Shown: positions 1-8,656 of the stretch, in pieces | Layout of the letters: every line of letters starts with the position of its first letter | Position numbering within the stretch: the stretch's first letter is position 1 | NCBI RefSeq assembly: GCF_947501165.1 | Contig: NZ_CANMUU010000001.1 | Location: 1,364,001-1,428,000 of the forward strand | DNA length: 64,000 nucleotides | Direction of reading: 5' to 3' | Origin: an uncultured Allomuricauda sp. | GTDB taxonomy: Bacteria > Bacteroidota > Bacteroidia > Flavobacteriales > Flavobacteriaceae | Program-made: the position numbers and the translations under genes | The notes under the pieces: model-generated | Seen by the model: the letters and a program-made list of their open reading frames with translations, nothing else | The model's database searches: none | What the model was told of the DNA's origin: nothing

Positions 1-670
1 GAAAGCTGGGGCAAAGACCGTGATTATCTCGGCACCTACTAAAAGTGTGGATACACCTACTGTAGTGCATGGGGTAAATTCTGTTGACGGGGATATTAAT
101 GTATTCTCATGTGCCAGCTGTACCACGAATAACATTAGCCCGGTGGTTGAGGTTTTGGGTAGACGAATTGGCATTAAAAAGGCGATAATGACCACGGTAC
201 ATGCCTACACTGCTTCTCAGGGTATGGTAGATGCTCCTTCCAAAAAGAATTTTAGAATGGGTAGGGCCGGTGCACAAAATTTAATTCCCACTACTACTGG
301 AGCAGCAATTGCCACTACTAAAGCATTGCCAGAATACGCAGGAAAGTTTGATGGGGTGGCCATTCGGGTTCCTGTACCTATAGGTTCTATTTCTGATCTG
401 ACCTTTGTAACCGAAAAAGAGGTAACACCCGAAGAGGTGAACCAAATTTTGGAAGAAGAAGCCCAAACAGACCGCTACAAGGATGTTTTAGCCACTACGG
501 ACGAACCTATTGTTTCTTCGGACATTATTATGAGTCCGTATGCTTCAACCGTAGATTTGGGCATGACCCGTGTTGTGGGCGGAGACCTACTCAAGGTAAT
601 GACCTGGTACGACAACGAATGGGGTTTTACCAATCAAATGGTGAGACAGATTCTGGAAATCAAAGGATAA
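1..670 (+). CDS. gap: Glyceraldehyde-3-phosphate dehydrogenase, type I (3' part, cut by window start)
   Basis: This is the C-terminal part of the glycolytic/gluconeogenic enzyme that interconverts glyceraldehyde-3-phosphate and 1,3-bisphosphoglycerate using NAD(P). The reading frame is open to the first base of the window (KAGAKTVIISAPTK), so the GTG near position 20 is internal, not a start. The catalytic motif SCASCTTN is visible, with the nucleophilic Cys codon at 119-121, and is followed by the family-typical AYTASQGMVD, RRA-like GRAGAQNLIPTTTGAA and the C-terminal WYDNEWGFTNQM. About 220 of the usual 330-340 residues are present. A strong terminator follows directly. Identification is certain; which paralogue it is cannot be told from this fragment. 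Confidence 0.97.
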   Translation, partial: KAGAKTVIISAPTKSVDTPTVVHGVNSVDGDINVFSCASCTTNNISPVVEVLGRRIGIKKAIMTTVHAYTASQGMVDAPSKKNFRMGRAGAQNLIPTTTGAAIATTKALPEYAGKFDGVAIRVPVPIGSISDLTFVTEKEVTPEEVNQILEEEAQTDRYKDVLATTDEPIVSSDIIMSPYASTVDLGMTRVVGGDLLKVMTWYDNEWGFTNQMVRQILEIKG

Positions 671-680
671 ATCATAAAAG

Positions 681-713
681 AAAGAAGGGAAACAAAATGT
701 TTCCCTTCTTTTT
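681..713 (+). terminator. Rho-independent terminator after gap (probably bidirectional)
   Basis: GAAGGGAAACA at 684-694 pairs perfectly with TGTTTCCCTTC at 698-708 around an AAA loop, flanked by an A-run on the left and a T-run on the right. It lies 11 bases after the gap stop codon. The A-run on the other side lets it also stop leftward transcription from the small minus-strand gene at 776-877. Confidence 0.85.
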
Positions 714-775
714 GGTTGGTTGTTAATTTGAATGAATGAGACATCCCTTTGGGATGGAGACTTCTTGAAGGGCTT

Positions 776-877
776 TTAGTTCATGTAGTGGTATAAGCTA
801 TTGATGAGTGCAAAAACAGAACAGGCCACCATCAAATACCAAAATACATAGCCTATTTTTTCTTCTACAGTGTTCAT
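776..877 (-). CDS. Predicted 33-residue single-span membrane protein
   Basis: A short reading frame with an ATG start (875-877) encodes a 33-residue protein. It has a charged N-terminus (MNTVEEK) followed by one hydrophobic stretch of about 22 residues (IGYVFWYLMVACSVFALINSLY) and a short polar tail ending in HYMN. The composition is that of a real single-pass small membrane protein rather than random DNA. Nothing larger is encoded in the interval between gap and the next gene on either strand. It has no recognised family. Downstream on its own strand lie a small hairpin (742-756) and the probably bidirectional gap terminator. Function unknown; moderate confidence that it is a gene. Confidence 0.5.
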   Translation of the reverse strand: MNTVEEKIGYVFWYLMVACSVFALINSLYHYMN

Positions 878-1029
878 TTTTAAATGGGTTCTTAAAGGTT
901 GAATTTTGATTTCATCTCGAAATTACTGAAAAATGTAGCTAGATCTTTTCACCTTTTTATTCCCAGTAGGAGAAAAGTCATAAATGGTAAAAAAAGGCGT
1001 ATAATTGGAATTCCAACCAATGGTACTAA

Positions 1030-1476
1030 ATGGATACCGATTTAAGAAACATAGACCAAGCTATTGCACAGCGTATGCGCAAATGGGGCATGCCCGCAGT
1101 TCGTATTTCCTTTGCCATTATTTTCTTCTGGTTTGGAATATTAAAACCCTTTGGGCTTTCTGCAGCAACGGATTTATTGAAAGCCACGGTGGCTTGGCTC
1201 CCTTTTGGAGAGCCGGATACTTGGTTGGCGGTCATAGGCTGGTGGGAAGTGCTCATTGGTATTACCTTCCTCTTTAGGCAGACCACAAGAATTGCCATCG
1301 CTCTTTTGTTCATGCAAATGGTAGGCACGTTTATGCCTCTGGTGTTTTTACCCGAAGTTACGTTCCAGGATGGAAACTACCTATTACCCGCCTTAGAAGG
1401 TCAGTATATCATTAAAAATGTTATGATTATTTCTGCTGCCTTGGTTTTAGGTGGAACTTTTTCGAAGAAGAAGTAA
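1030..1476 (+). CDS. DoxX/DUF417-like membrane protein
   Basis: A 148-residue integral membrane protein with four hydrophobic segments, at about residues 24-42, 63-82, 89-110 and 125-143. The pattern of a gas-sensing or redox-associated DoxX-type four-helix bundle is present, and the segment ending EGQYIIKN before the last helix is typical of the DoxX/DUF417 (YkgB/RclC-like) group. The biochemical role of these proteins is poorly known; relatives are linked to oxidative or reactive-chlorine stress. The ATG at 1030 gives a sensible cytoplasmic N-terminus with basic residues before the first helix. It stands alone, with its 3' end facing the small gene at 1486-1713. Confidence 0.75.
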   Translation: MDTDLRNIDQAIAQRMRKWGMPAVRISFAIIFFWFGILKPFGLSAATDLLKATVAWLPFGEPDTWLAVIGWWEVLIGITFLFRQTTRIAIALLFMQMVGTFMPLVFLPEVTFQDGNYLLPALEGQYIIKNVMIISAALVLGGTFSKKK

Positions 1477-1485
1477 AAACATCAA

Positions 1486-1713
1486 TTAAACTAAAGGAGT
1501 TCCTTTCAGTCTTTTTTCTATTTTTCTTTTCTTCTCGGTGACGCTTTTCATCACATCCATAAGTTTGGAATCTTTAGTTTTCTTGTAGATTTCGTTAATG
1601 GAAAGAATAAGTTGTTTAGCTTCTCTAGAAGCTTTTACGCGGTCGCTGGTGGACATATGGCTAAGAGTTCTATTGGTGAACTCTTCTGCTTGAAGTAATA
1701 ACTGTTCAGTCAT
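1486..1713 (-). CDS. Small basic helical protein, unknown function (75 aa)
   Basis: A 75-residue, charged, probably all-helical protein (MTEQLLLQAEEFTNRTL... ending KRLKGTPLV), rich in Lys, Glu and Ser/Thr with no membrane segment. I do not recognise a characterised family; uncharacterised proteins of this size and composition are common in Flavobacteriia. The ATG at 1711-1713 is the only reasonable start. Its upstream region carries two copies of an 11-bp direct repeat 20 bp apart (1723-1753), which suggests a regulated or autoregulated promoter. It converges with the DoxX-like gene, with only 9 bases between the two stop codons. Confidence 0.7.
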   Translation of the reverse strand: MTEQLLLQAEEFTNRTLSHMSTSDRVKASREAKQLILSINEIYKKTKDSKLMDVMKSVTEKKRKIEKRLKGTPLV

Positions 1714-1722
1714 CTTGTTTAT

Positions 1723-1753
1723 AATTAATCCAGTTTATTTAAAATTAATCCAG
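1723..1753 (-). promoter_or_regulatory. Two direct repeats upstream of the 75-aa gene
   Basis: AATTAATCCAG occurs at 1723-1733 and again at 1743-1753, exactly 20 bp apart, i.e. on the same face of the helix. The copies lie 10-40 bases upstream of the start codon of the minus-strand gene. This is what a dimeric regulator site could look like, but no protein is assigned. Confidence 0.4.
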
Positions 1754-2256
1754 ATTGGGTAAATATAATCCTTAGTTTGATATAAAAAAGCTATTGCACT
1801 ATTCATTTTATAGATTTATGAAAATCTTAAGAAAGTAGTCCATCGACTACAAAAGAAAAGTAGGTTTTTCCATCTAATTTTCACTTTTTCGGCCCTAGAT
1901 CATGTCAAAAACAGGTCTAGTTTTCTTTTTTACTTGTATGGATAATGTATAGGTCTGGTACTTGTGGGTCCTTAGGAAAGAGTCCTAACCATGAAACTCC
2001 AAAAATTGGTGTCAAGAAGGGTCTCTTAAAAATAAACGTACCATCTCACTGCATTCTTAAACTCTGAAAATCAGGAAAAACCATAATTTTTTAAGGTTTT
2101 TATGCAACGAAAACTTCCCGTAAACCCATATCTTTAAGAGCTTCGTAGTCTTACCAAAGTCCCCCCTTTTTTTAATTTACTTCGTATACTATTTAGGGTA
2201 ACCTTATATAGGGTTCTTTGGTGCATTTTTCGAATTTTAATCAAACACAAATAGTC
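1754..2256. other. Gene-free interval of about 500 bp
   Basis: I find no convincing reading frame on either strand. The interval is AT-rich. It contains one hairpin followed by a T-run (CTAGATC at 1895-1901 against GGTCTAG at 1914-1920, then a T-rich stretch to about 1931) that could be a weak rightward terminator, though no rightward gene lies close upstream. The last 100 bases presumably hold the promoter of the nuclease gene at 2257, but no clear TAnnTTTG box is visible. Confidence 0.4.
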
Positions 2257-3390
2257 ATGAAAATAGCTGCTTTTAATGTTGAAAATCTTTTTGATCGGGC
2301 CAAAGCATTCAACCAACCTGAATCCGAAAGCCAGGAAATTCTAACCAAAACAGCCGAACTTAATTCCATCATTGACCAAGATTCATATGCAGGTAAAAAG
2401 GATAGGCTTATAGAATTGCTCAAAGAGCTTGGATTGTCAAAATCGGACAAAGGGCCCTATGTGATTCTGAGACAAATCCGGGAAAGATTGGTAAAGCGCC
2501 GAAAAAACAAACCTATGGAAATAATCGCTAACGGAAGAGAAGATTGGGTAGGTTGGGCTGAACTCAAATTGGCGCCGGTAAATGAAAGAGCCATTAAGCA
2601 CACAGGTATGGTAATACGGGACGTTGATGCAGATATCCTTGCCGTAGTGGAAGCTGAGGATAGAGTGTCCCTTAAATTGTTTAGCGATATAATTCTTGAG
2701 CAAGTAGATGGACAGCCCTATGACAAAGTAATGGTTATTGATGGTAATGATGAACGCGGTATTGATGTAGGTTTGATGACTAAAAAGGAGTATCAAATTT
2801 CATTGATGAAGAGCCACATCCATGATCTAAACTCCTCGGGAAGAACCATATTTAGCAGAGATTGTCCGGAATATCAGGTAATAACGCCTTCCGGTGAATC
2901 CGTTTGGGTGATTCCCAACCACTTCAAAAGCAAGTATGGTGGAGATAGTCCGCGCTCCCAGGCAAGACGCGAAGGGCAGGCTAAACGAGCCGCCGAGATT
3001 TACAATGAGTTAAAAGCAAAAGGAGAAACCAGTATAGTGGTCTTAGGGGATTTAAACGATACGCCCGATAGTGATCCTTTGAAACCTTTGTTGGAGGAAA
3101 CTGATTTAAAGGACGTATCCGAACATCCTACATTTGATACGGGTGAATTTAAGGGAAAACCGGGCACAAATGATAAGGGTACGGGTACCTATGGTTTAGG
3201 GAATGACAAAGATAAAATTGATTATTTGCTGTTATCCCCTAATTTATTCGCCAGAGTTACTGCTTCCGGACTTTTTAGAAAAGGGGCCTGGCCAGGTAGC
3301 CGACCCAAAAGATGGACGGTATACCCAACCTTGACCAGAAAGGTACACGTGGCCAGTGACCATCACGTAATTTGGGCCGTAATTGATTGA
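2257..3390 (+). CDS. Endonuclease/exonuclease/phosphatase (EEP) family protein
   Basis: A 377-residue metal-dependent phosphodiesterase-fold protein. The EEP motifs occur in order: the N-terminal FNVENLF (residues 6-12), the metal-binding Glu region VVEAEDR (130-136), NHFKSK (221-226), GDLNDTPDS with the catalytic Asp-x-Asn pair (D265, N267), and the C-terminal DHH (368-370). Members cut nucleic acid or remove phosphate from small molecules; the substrate cannot be told here. The in-frame frame extends upstream, but the ATG at 2257 is chosen because the EEP fold begins directly there (MKIAAFNVENLF). There is no signal peptide, so it is probably cytoplasmic. It is monocistronic and converges with the DUF5694 gene. 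Confidence 0.88.
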   Translation: MKIAAFNVENLFDRAKAFNQPESESQEILTKTAELNSIIDQDSYAGKKDRLIELLKELGLSKSDKGPYVILRQIRERLVKRRKNKPMEIIANGREDWVGWAELKLAPVNERAIKHTGMVIRDVDADILAVVEAEDRVSLKLFSDIILEQVDGQPYDKVMVIDGNDERGIDVGLMTKKEYQISLMKSHIHDLNSSGRTIFSRDCPEYQVITPSGESVWVIPNHFKSKYGGDSPRSQARREGQAKRAAEIYNELKAKGETSIVVLGDLNDTPDSDPLKPLLEETDLKDVSEHPTFDTGEFKGKPGTNDKGTGTYGLGNDKDKIDYLLLSPNLFARVTASGLFRKGAWPGSRPKRWTVYPTLTRKVHVASDHHVIWAVID

Positions 3391-3444
3391 TAGCTGTTAT
3401 CCCGTTTTAGTTTAGGTCAGAGCGTATGCCCATTTTGGTTGAAC

Positions 3445-4290
3445 TTAGTCCTCCAAACTACCAAATTCTATAAATTCGTACTGGGGCGAAGCTTCAAACA
3501 ATTGCCTCAATATGGCCGCATGCCCATTCCCAAACACTGCCAATATTCTATCTTCTGGGCCTTCAGTAAGCCTTAGAATATTGGAAAATATGCGAACGTT
3601 TCGGTTGTACCACCAAATGGTAAAGTTATCGGCGCCATCGTAATCCTCTGTGGCCATTTGCCCAGTAAGGTATAGTCCAAAATTGGTGTTGTGCGCTTCT
3701 CGAGTGTTCATTTCCTTAAAATAGGTCAGAATATGTTTTTGCTTTACCTGTGAATCCCGGTAATCATACCACTTAAAGGCACTGTCCAAATAGGGGTCAC
3801 TGGCCTTCCAATCTATATTTTCTATGAAAGATTTGGCGAGAACAGAGTCTTTTTCAAACAGTTCACTTTGCAAGGTTTTGGCGTCTACACTATATATACT
3901 GTCCAAGTCCATTTCATGGGCTACGCGCAGGGCCACTTGGTAACGTTCGTCCCTTTTATCACGATAGGCCCCAGTTCTATACTTTTTGTAGCGTTCGTTC
4001 CAATCAGTTTTGGCTTCTATCATTATTTTGGTGGGCTTAAATTTTTTGATGTATTCCACAAGCTCCGTAACCTCGGTTTTTTTGGGTTCTTTCAATACAT
4101 CAATTTTACTATCGTCTTTGGTTTTGTGATTATCTAACCCAGGGTAGCTTAAATGGAACATGCCTACCACAAGTACCTTGGTCTTTTCTTGAGGGAAAAA
4201 GTCTGCTTTTGTTTTTTCTGTCGGTGTGTTTTGGGCCAAGGATAGTTGAGCCAGGATCCCTAGAAGAAGGAAGGTGATTTTGTTTTTCAT
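3445..4290 (-). CDS. DUF5694 domain protein, secreted
   Basis: A 281-residue protein with a signal peptide (MKNKITFLLLGILAQLSLAQ, cut after about residue 19). The mature part opens with KVLVVGMFHLSYPG, the conserved His-containing strand of DUF5694, and has IMIEAKTDWNERY and FGNGHAAILRQL, which carry further conserved charged and His residues. The layout recalls TraB/ChaN-like folds, in which His and Glu residues build a metal or haem site, but no activity is established for DUF5694. It probably acts in the periplasm or at the surface. It is transcribed divergently from the regulator gene at 4426. Confidence 0.8.
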   Translation of the reverse strand: MKNKITFLLLGILAQLSLAQNTPTEKTKADFFPQEKTKVLVVGMFHLSYPGLDNHKTKDDSKIDVLKEPKKTEVTELVEYIKKFKPTKIMIEAKTDWNERYKKYRTGAYRDKRDERYQVALRVAHEMDLDSIYSVDAKTLQSELFEKDSVLAKSFIENIDWKASDPYLDSAFKWYDYRDSQVKQKHILTYFKEMNTREAHNTNFGLYLTGQMATEDYDGADNFTIWWYNRNVRIFSNILRLTEGPEDRILAVFGNGHAAILRQLFEASPQYEFIEFGSLED

Positions 4291-4425
4291 TTTCTGATGG
4301 TTTGTTAGAAAGATGAGGTTTAAAGGAGATTGTTACGGTAATGCATAAAAATCCTTTATAGTTGTTTACTTGGGCTGTCTTTTACAAATACCAACCCAAT
4401 TTTTATCTTAGCGAAAGCCAAGTTT

Positions 4426-6219
4426 TTGAAATTGTCCAACCAAACTTCTTTAACAACAGAAAAATCTTTAGTGGTTTTACCATTTAAAAATCTAAGTGGT
4501 GACGACTCTTACGAGTATTTTTCAGATGGTATCACTGAAGAAATCATAAATGCGCTTTCCAAAATAGATGGGCTAAAGGTCACGGCCCGGACCTCTGCAT
4601 TTGCGTTTAAAGGCAAGCCTACCGACATCCGTTTGATTGGAAACGAGTTGGGAGTGACCAATGCCGTAGAAGGTAGCGTACGCATTTTCAAAGAACGTAT
4701 TCGAATAACCGCCCAGTTGACCAGAACGGATAATGGTTTTTTGTTGTGGTCGGATAAATTTGATAGAAAATTAAATGATGTTTTTGAGCTCCAGGACGAA
4801 GTAAGTCTATTGATAGCTGACAAAATCAGAGAAAATTTTGGACACTTGGAAATTGAAGATTCCTTGTCTGAAATCCAAACTAATAACTTTTCCGCATATC
4901 AATGGTACTTAAAAGGTAGGTACTATCAACTTACCTGGAATCTGGTAAATATGGAAAAGGCCATTGGGTACTATGAACGTAGTGCTGAGGAAGACCCATC
5001 TTATGCCGACCCTTTGGTCTCAATAGGTTGGTGTTACGCTATTATAGCAAGTTGGGCCCATATCGATAGGACTGATGGCCTGAAAAAGGCCAATTATTAT
5101 GTGCAAAAGGGTATGAAAATGAATCCCAATTCTTACTTGGGGCACTTTACCGAAGCAACTATTAGTTTCTGGGGCAATTGGGAATTTGATAAAGGGTATG
5201 CCCAACTCATGGAGTGCTTTGAAGAAAATCAATATTTCTCTGAAGGTCGTGAGGCATTGGCAGAACTGTATACGGCCATTGGGTTATTTAACGAGGCTCT
5301 AATAGAAACCGAGCAGATTCTTAAAATTAACCCACTATCTCCTAATCATTGTTATACAACTGGGAATATTCATTACTTGATGGGCAATTATGAACAGGCT
5401 CTAGTGTATTTTGAAAAATCATTGGAACGGGACCCAAGTTTTGATTTGAGCAGACATCTCAAAATAGCATGTTTATTGTTCTTGAAGGAAAAAGACACCC
5501 TTTTTGAATTCGCTTCCAATTTTTTGGATGATAATGTTCTTTCCTATATCCAGGCGATTTATTCCTCAATAAACGATGGTGTTCAATTTGATTTCGATAC
5601 AAACAAGTATCGTGAAGATTATAATATGATGTTTGCATGGGATTTCTATTATCTAGTTCACACAAACCAAACCGAACGTGCGCTGGTCCAATTTGAGGAA
5701 ATGATTCTTAATAGGGTCGGGCAATTTATCAATTTTCAATTTGACCCCTTTTTAAAACCTATTAGGGGCAGTTCAAAATTCCAGGTTTTGAAGAAGCGTC
5801 TTTTTGATGATGTACAATTGCTGACTAATCCTGTCAAAACTGATAAATCCGAGCAGACTGAAAGTTTCTCCCAAACTGAATTGGATTTGTTGAGTTCTAA
5901 GCTACTGGGGTTATTGGATAAAGAAAAGGCATTTTTGGATTCTGGTTTATCACTAAGGTCACTTGCTGTGAAACTAGATGTACATCCAAATACATTGTCC
6001 AAGTACATCAACGACCAATTGCAGACCAATTTCAATGAACTTATCAATAGTCGTAGGTTGAAATATTTCCAAAAAATCACTTTGGACCCTAAGAACAAAG
6101 ATTTCACATTATTGGGACTCGCTTTTGAAAGCGGGTTCAATTCAAAGACTGTCTTTAACACCTATTTCAAAAAGACCTTAGGAACCACACCGAGGCGGTG
6201 GCTGAAAAGCAATCAATAG
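4426..6219 (+). CDS. TolB/FlgO-like + TPR + AraC-type HTH regulator
   Basis: A 597-residue probable transcription regulator. Residues about 10-150 form the TolB/FlgO-like domain often seen at the front of adenylate-cyclase and TPR regulators (LVVLPFKNLSGDDSYEYFSD, DGITEEIINALSKI). Residues about 160-450 contain tetratricopeptide repeats. Residues about 486-597 end in an AraC-type DNA-binding domain (HPNTLSKYINDQ, then FESGFNSKTVFNTYFKKTLG). No membrane helix is present, so it is cytoplasmic. The start is uncertain: no ATG is near, and TTG at 4426 is used because it lies just before the first conserved strand; a TATCTTAG box at 4405-4412 fits a short-leader promoter. Its position upstream of the 6492-11283 gene run suggests it controls those genes. 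Confidence 0.82.
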   Translation: MKLSNQTSLTTEKSLVVLPFKNLSGDDSYEYFSDGITEEIINALSKIDGLKVTARTSAFAFKGKPTDIRLIGNELGVTNAVEGSVRIFKERIRITAQLTRTDNGFLLWSDKFDRKLNDVFELQDEVSLLIADKIRENFGHLEIEDSLSEIQTNNFSAYQWYLKGRYYQLTWNLVNMEKAIGYYERSAEEDPSYADPLVSIGWCYAIIASWAHIDRTDGLKKANYYVQKGMKMNPNSYLGHFTEATISFWGNWEFDKGYAQLMECFEENQYFSEGREALAELYTAIGLFNEALIETEQILKINPLSPNHCYTTGNIHYLMGNYEQALVYFEKSLERDPSFDLSRHLKIACLLFLKEKDTLFEFASNFLDDNVLSYIQAIYSSINDGVQFDFDTNKYREDYNMMFAWDFYYLVHTNQTERALVQFEEMILNRVGQFINFQFDPFLKPIRGSSKFQVLKKRLFDDVQLLTNPVKTDKSEQTESFSQTELDLLSSKLLGLLDKEKAFLDSGLSLRSLAVKLDVHPNTLSKYINDQLQTNFNELINSRRLKYFQKITLDPKNKDFTLLGLAFESGFNSKTVFNTYFKKTLGTTPRRWLKSNQ

Positions 6220-6491
6220 TATCAGACTTAGTTTTCATGGGCTGTACCTAAAAGGAGCCAAATCCAATTCTTGCAGTAAATAAAAACGTTCCGAATCCCA
6301 TATTCGGCAAATCTGACTTTAGGCATCTATTCCTGAGACTTGTTTTTAACTTACTATAAATCAGATATTTGAATTATTATTAAAAGTTCCAAATTTCATA
6401 ATTGGTTCCAGTTTTCATTCCCGAACGATTGACTTTCCTATTAGGTTCAATTTTGTCCAACAAAAATTTAATAATCTAAAAACGAACAGTT

Positions 6492-7751
6492 ATGACAACC
6501 ATTTCAAAAATTATCGGATTTCTTTTATTGACGCTTTTTATTCTCTTGACCTCATGTTCAAGTGATGATGATGCTCAGGTAGTATTACCCGAACCTACAG
6601 GGATCAAAACTACTGCTGAACTTGCTAGCTATTTTGAAAGTATCATAGAAACGGAACAAGTACCCGGATTTGCAGTCTCTATAGCGAAGAACAATGGTCT
6701 TATCTATCAAGAAGCTTTTGGATATGAAAATCTTCAAACACAAAAAGCTTTTAGCAATGAGACAGTAATCAACATTGCTTCTGTTAGTAAAACTTTTGTT
6801 GCGGCGGCCACGGCAAAGACCATTGAGCAAGGCCATTTTACCTTGGACACTCCCATTAATGATATTCTTCCAGTAGAAATCATCAATTTGGAAAATACTG
6901 ATGCGATAATCCGTGTAAAGCACCTAGTGACCCATACCTCTGGAATTGTTGATGACCCAAACACCTATTTGGTCGCCAATTATTTCGTGCTTCCCAATCA
7001 AAACATGACCACTAATGGTGCCAGTATTTTAACTGATGGCCTTGGTTTGGAAGTTTCGGAACCCATTGATTTGGACAATTACTTATCAGAATACTTCATT
7101 GAAGATGGTGAACTATACGGAAGCTCCAATTTTATAGCTGTTAATCCTGGTGAGACATGGTCATACTCCAACGTTGCAACAGCATTGATGGGGCTGGTTA
7201 TTGAAGTCGCTACAGAGACCGATTTTGCTGCTTACGTAGATGAATATGTATTGCGTCCGCTCCAAATGAACTCATCAACCTTTGACGTTCTTGAAGTAAA
7301 TCAGCAAGAGCAAGCAGTTCCCTATCTAGACAAAAACACTCCGCTACCATTTTACGGCAATCATGGTTATCCAGAGGGTAGCATTCATACCACGAATCTC
7401 GACTTAGGGCAATATCTGTTGGATATGACTATGGGAATTAAAGGTCAATCTAATATACTCTTCGGTCAAGAGTATTACGAATTGCTTTTCACGGAACAAT
7501 TGTCAGTAGGCACGGTTCCATCTGCATTTGCAGAGAACCACGGCATTTATTGGTATAACAACGGTGGAAGCTGGATGCAGGGAGGCAATAGTTTAGGGGT
7601 TTCCAGTCACTTAGAGGTAAGGGCAGATGGTAGTTCAGGTTTTTTTATCATTTCCAATATGGACGGAACCTTCTCTGAAAATGACCCAAAATGGGAAGCC
7701 GTGAAAACACAAATTTCTCTGGGAGTAAAGGAATTTATTTCAAACAATTAA
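6492..7751 (+). CDS. Serine hydrolase lipoprotein (class C beta-lactamase/PBP-like)
   Basis: A 419-residue lipoprotein. The signal peptide ends in a lipobox (LLTSC) followed by SSDDD, the acidic tail that directs Bacteroidota lipoproteins to the outer surface. The enzyme domain has the class C hydrolase nucleophile motif S97-V-S-K100 and the Tyr motif Y225-S-N227, and a GNHGYPEG/ENHGIYW region that could supply the third motif. Such proteins are D-aminopeptidases, esterases or beta-lactamase-like; true beta-lactamase activity is not implied. It begins a co-directional run reaching 11283, with 21 bases to the next start, and is a candidate target of the upstream TPR-AraC regulator. Confidence 0.85.
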   Translation: MTTISKIIGFLLLTLFILLTSCSSDDDAQVVLPEPTGIKTTAELASYFESIIETEQVPGFAVSIAKNNGLIYQEAFGYENLQTQKAFSNETVINIASVSKTFVAAATAKTIEQGHFTLDTPINDILPVEIINLENTDAIIRVKHLVTHTSGIVDDPNTYLVANYFVLPNQNMTTNGASILTDGLGLEVSEPIDLDNYLSEYFIEDGELYGSSNFIAVNPGETWSYSNVATALMGLVIEVATETDFAAYVDEYVLRPLQMNSSTFDVLEVNQQEQAVPYLDKNTPLPFYGNHGYPEGSIHTTNLDLGQYLLDMTMGIKGQSNILFGQEYYELLFTEQLSVGTVPSAFAENHGIYWYNNGGSWMQGGNSLGVSSHLEVRADGSSGFFIISNMDGTFSENDPKWEAVKTQISLGVKEFISNN

Positions 7752-7772
7752 GAACTAAAAAAAATTAGCATC

Positions 7773-8645
7773 ATGTTGAAAGGAAGCAAAACACCAAAAA
7801 TACTACTTGCAGGAAGCACGGGATATCTCGGAGGATACATTGCCGAGGCAATTGCTGAGAAAGGTCTTTCCGCGAGGTTAATCGCCCGAAATCCAAAAAA
7901 GTTGGAGAAATATGAATCTGAAAAGATAGAGATAGTCCAAGCCGAAATAACCCAACCTCAAAGTCTGTTTCAGCTATGTAATGGTATCGACACAGTAATT
8001 TCCACTGTAGGGATTACAAGGCAAAAAGATGGCTTGACCTATATGGATGTGGATTTTCAAGCCAATATGAACCTGCTGAATGAGGCAAAAAGAGCAGGGG
8101 TAAGAAAGTTCATCTATGTGTCGGCCATCAATGGTGAAAAACATCGAAATCTAAAGATACTTGAGGCAAAAGAGGCTTTTGTTGATGAGTTGAAAGTTTC
8201 TGGATTGGAATACACGATTGTTCGTCCCAATGGTTTCTTCTCAGACATGAAGGAGTTTTTGACAACGGCCAAAAAAGGCAAGGTATTCCTTTTTGGAAAG
8301 GGAGAACACTTATTAAACCCTATTCATGGTGAAGACTTGGCCAAAATGTGCTTGAGCTTAATCAACGAACCTTCTCAGGAAAAAAGCTTGGGTGGCCCAG
8401 ATATACTGACCCAGACGGAAATCGCCGAGCTGGCGTTTGATGCGGTTGGCAAGGTTCCCCAGATTATCTATTTACCTGATTGGATAAGACGTTTGACCAT
8501 TTGGGTATTGCGAAAATTCACTCCATTAAGCACGTATGGTCCACTGGAGTTTTTCTTGACATTAATGGCTGATGATAGCGTCGCCATGCGATTTGGAGAG
8601 CGTCATCTTAGGGACTTTTATTTTGAAACCGCACGAACACTTTGA
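7773..8645 (+). CDS. NAD(P)-binding SDR-family oxidoreductase/epimerase
   Basis: A 290-residue Rossmann protein. Its nucleotide-binding turn is G14-S-T-G17-Y-L-G20 (KILLAGSTGYLGG), followed by the ARNPKK segment that suits NADP. DTVISTVGITRQKDG and FIYVSAINGEKH are typical of the atypical SDR/NmrA-like group, which includes sugar-nucleotide epimerase relatives, quinone-reductase-like proteins and redox sensors. The classic YxxxK pair is not evident, so it may be a binding or sensing protein rather than an ordinary dehydrogenase. It follows the serine hydrolase by 21 bases and precedes the DUF983 gene by 11. Confidence 0.85.
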   Translation: MLKGSKTPKILLAGSTGYLGGYIAEAIAEKGLSARLIARNPKKLEKYESEKIEIVQAEITQPQSLFQLCNGIDTVISTVGITRQKDGLTYMDVDFQANMNLLNEAKRAGVRKFIYVSAINGEKHRNLKILEAKEAFVDELKVSGLEYTIVRPNGFFSDMKEFLTTAKKGKVFLFGKGEHLLNPIHGEDLAKMCLSLINEPSQEKSLGGPDILTQTEIAELAFDAVGKVPQIIYLPDWIRRLTIWVLRKFTPLSTYGPLEFFLTLMADDSVAMRFGERHLRDFYFETARTL

Positions 8646-8656
8646 AATCAGAAATC

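Noticed and set aside
1005..1328. Alternative frames on both strands over the DoxX-like gene
   Set aside because: Only the 1030-1476 frame gives a coherent four-helix membrane protein; the others are shadows.
1895..1931. Strong terminator in the gene-free interval
   Set aside because: The stem is short with a G-T pair and a mismatch, and no rightward gene lies close upstream; kept only as a note.
6492..7751. True class C beta-lactamase resistance gene
   Set aside because: The serine hydrolase motifs are shared by esterases and D-aminopeptidases; lipoprotein export and operon context do not suggest antibiotic resistance.
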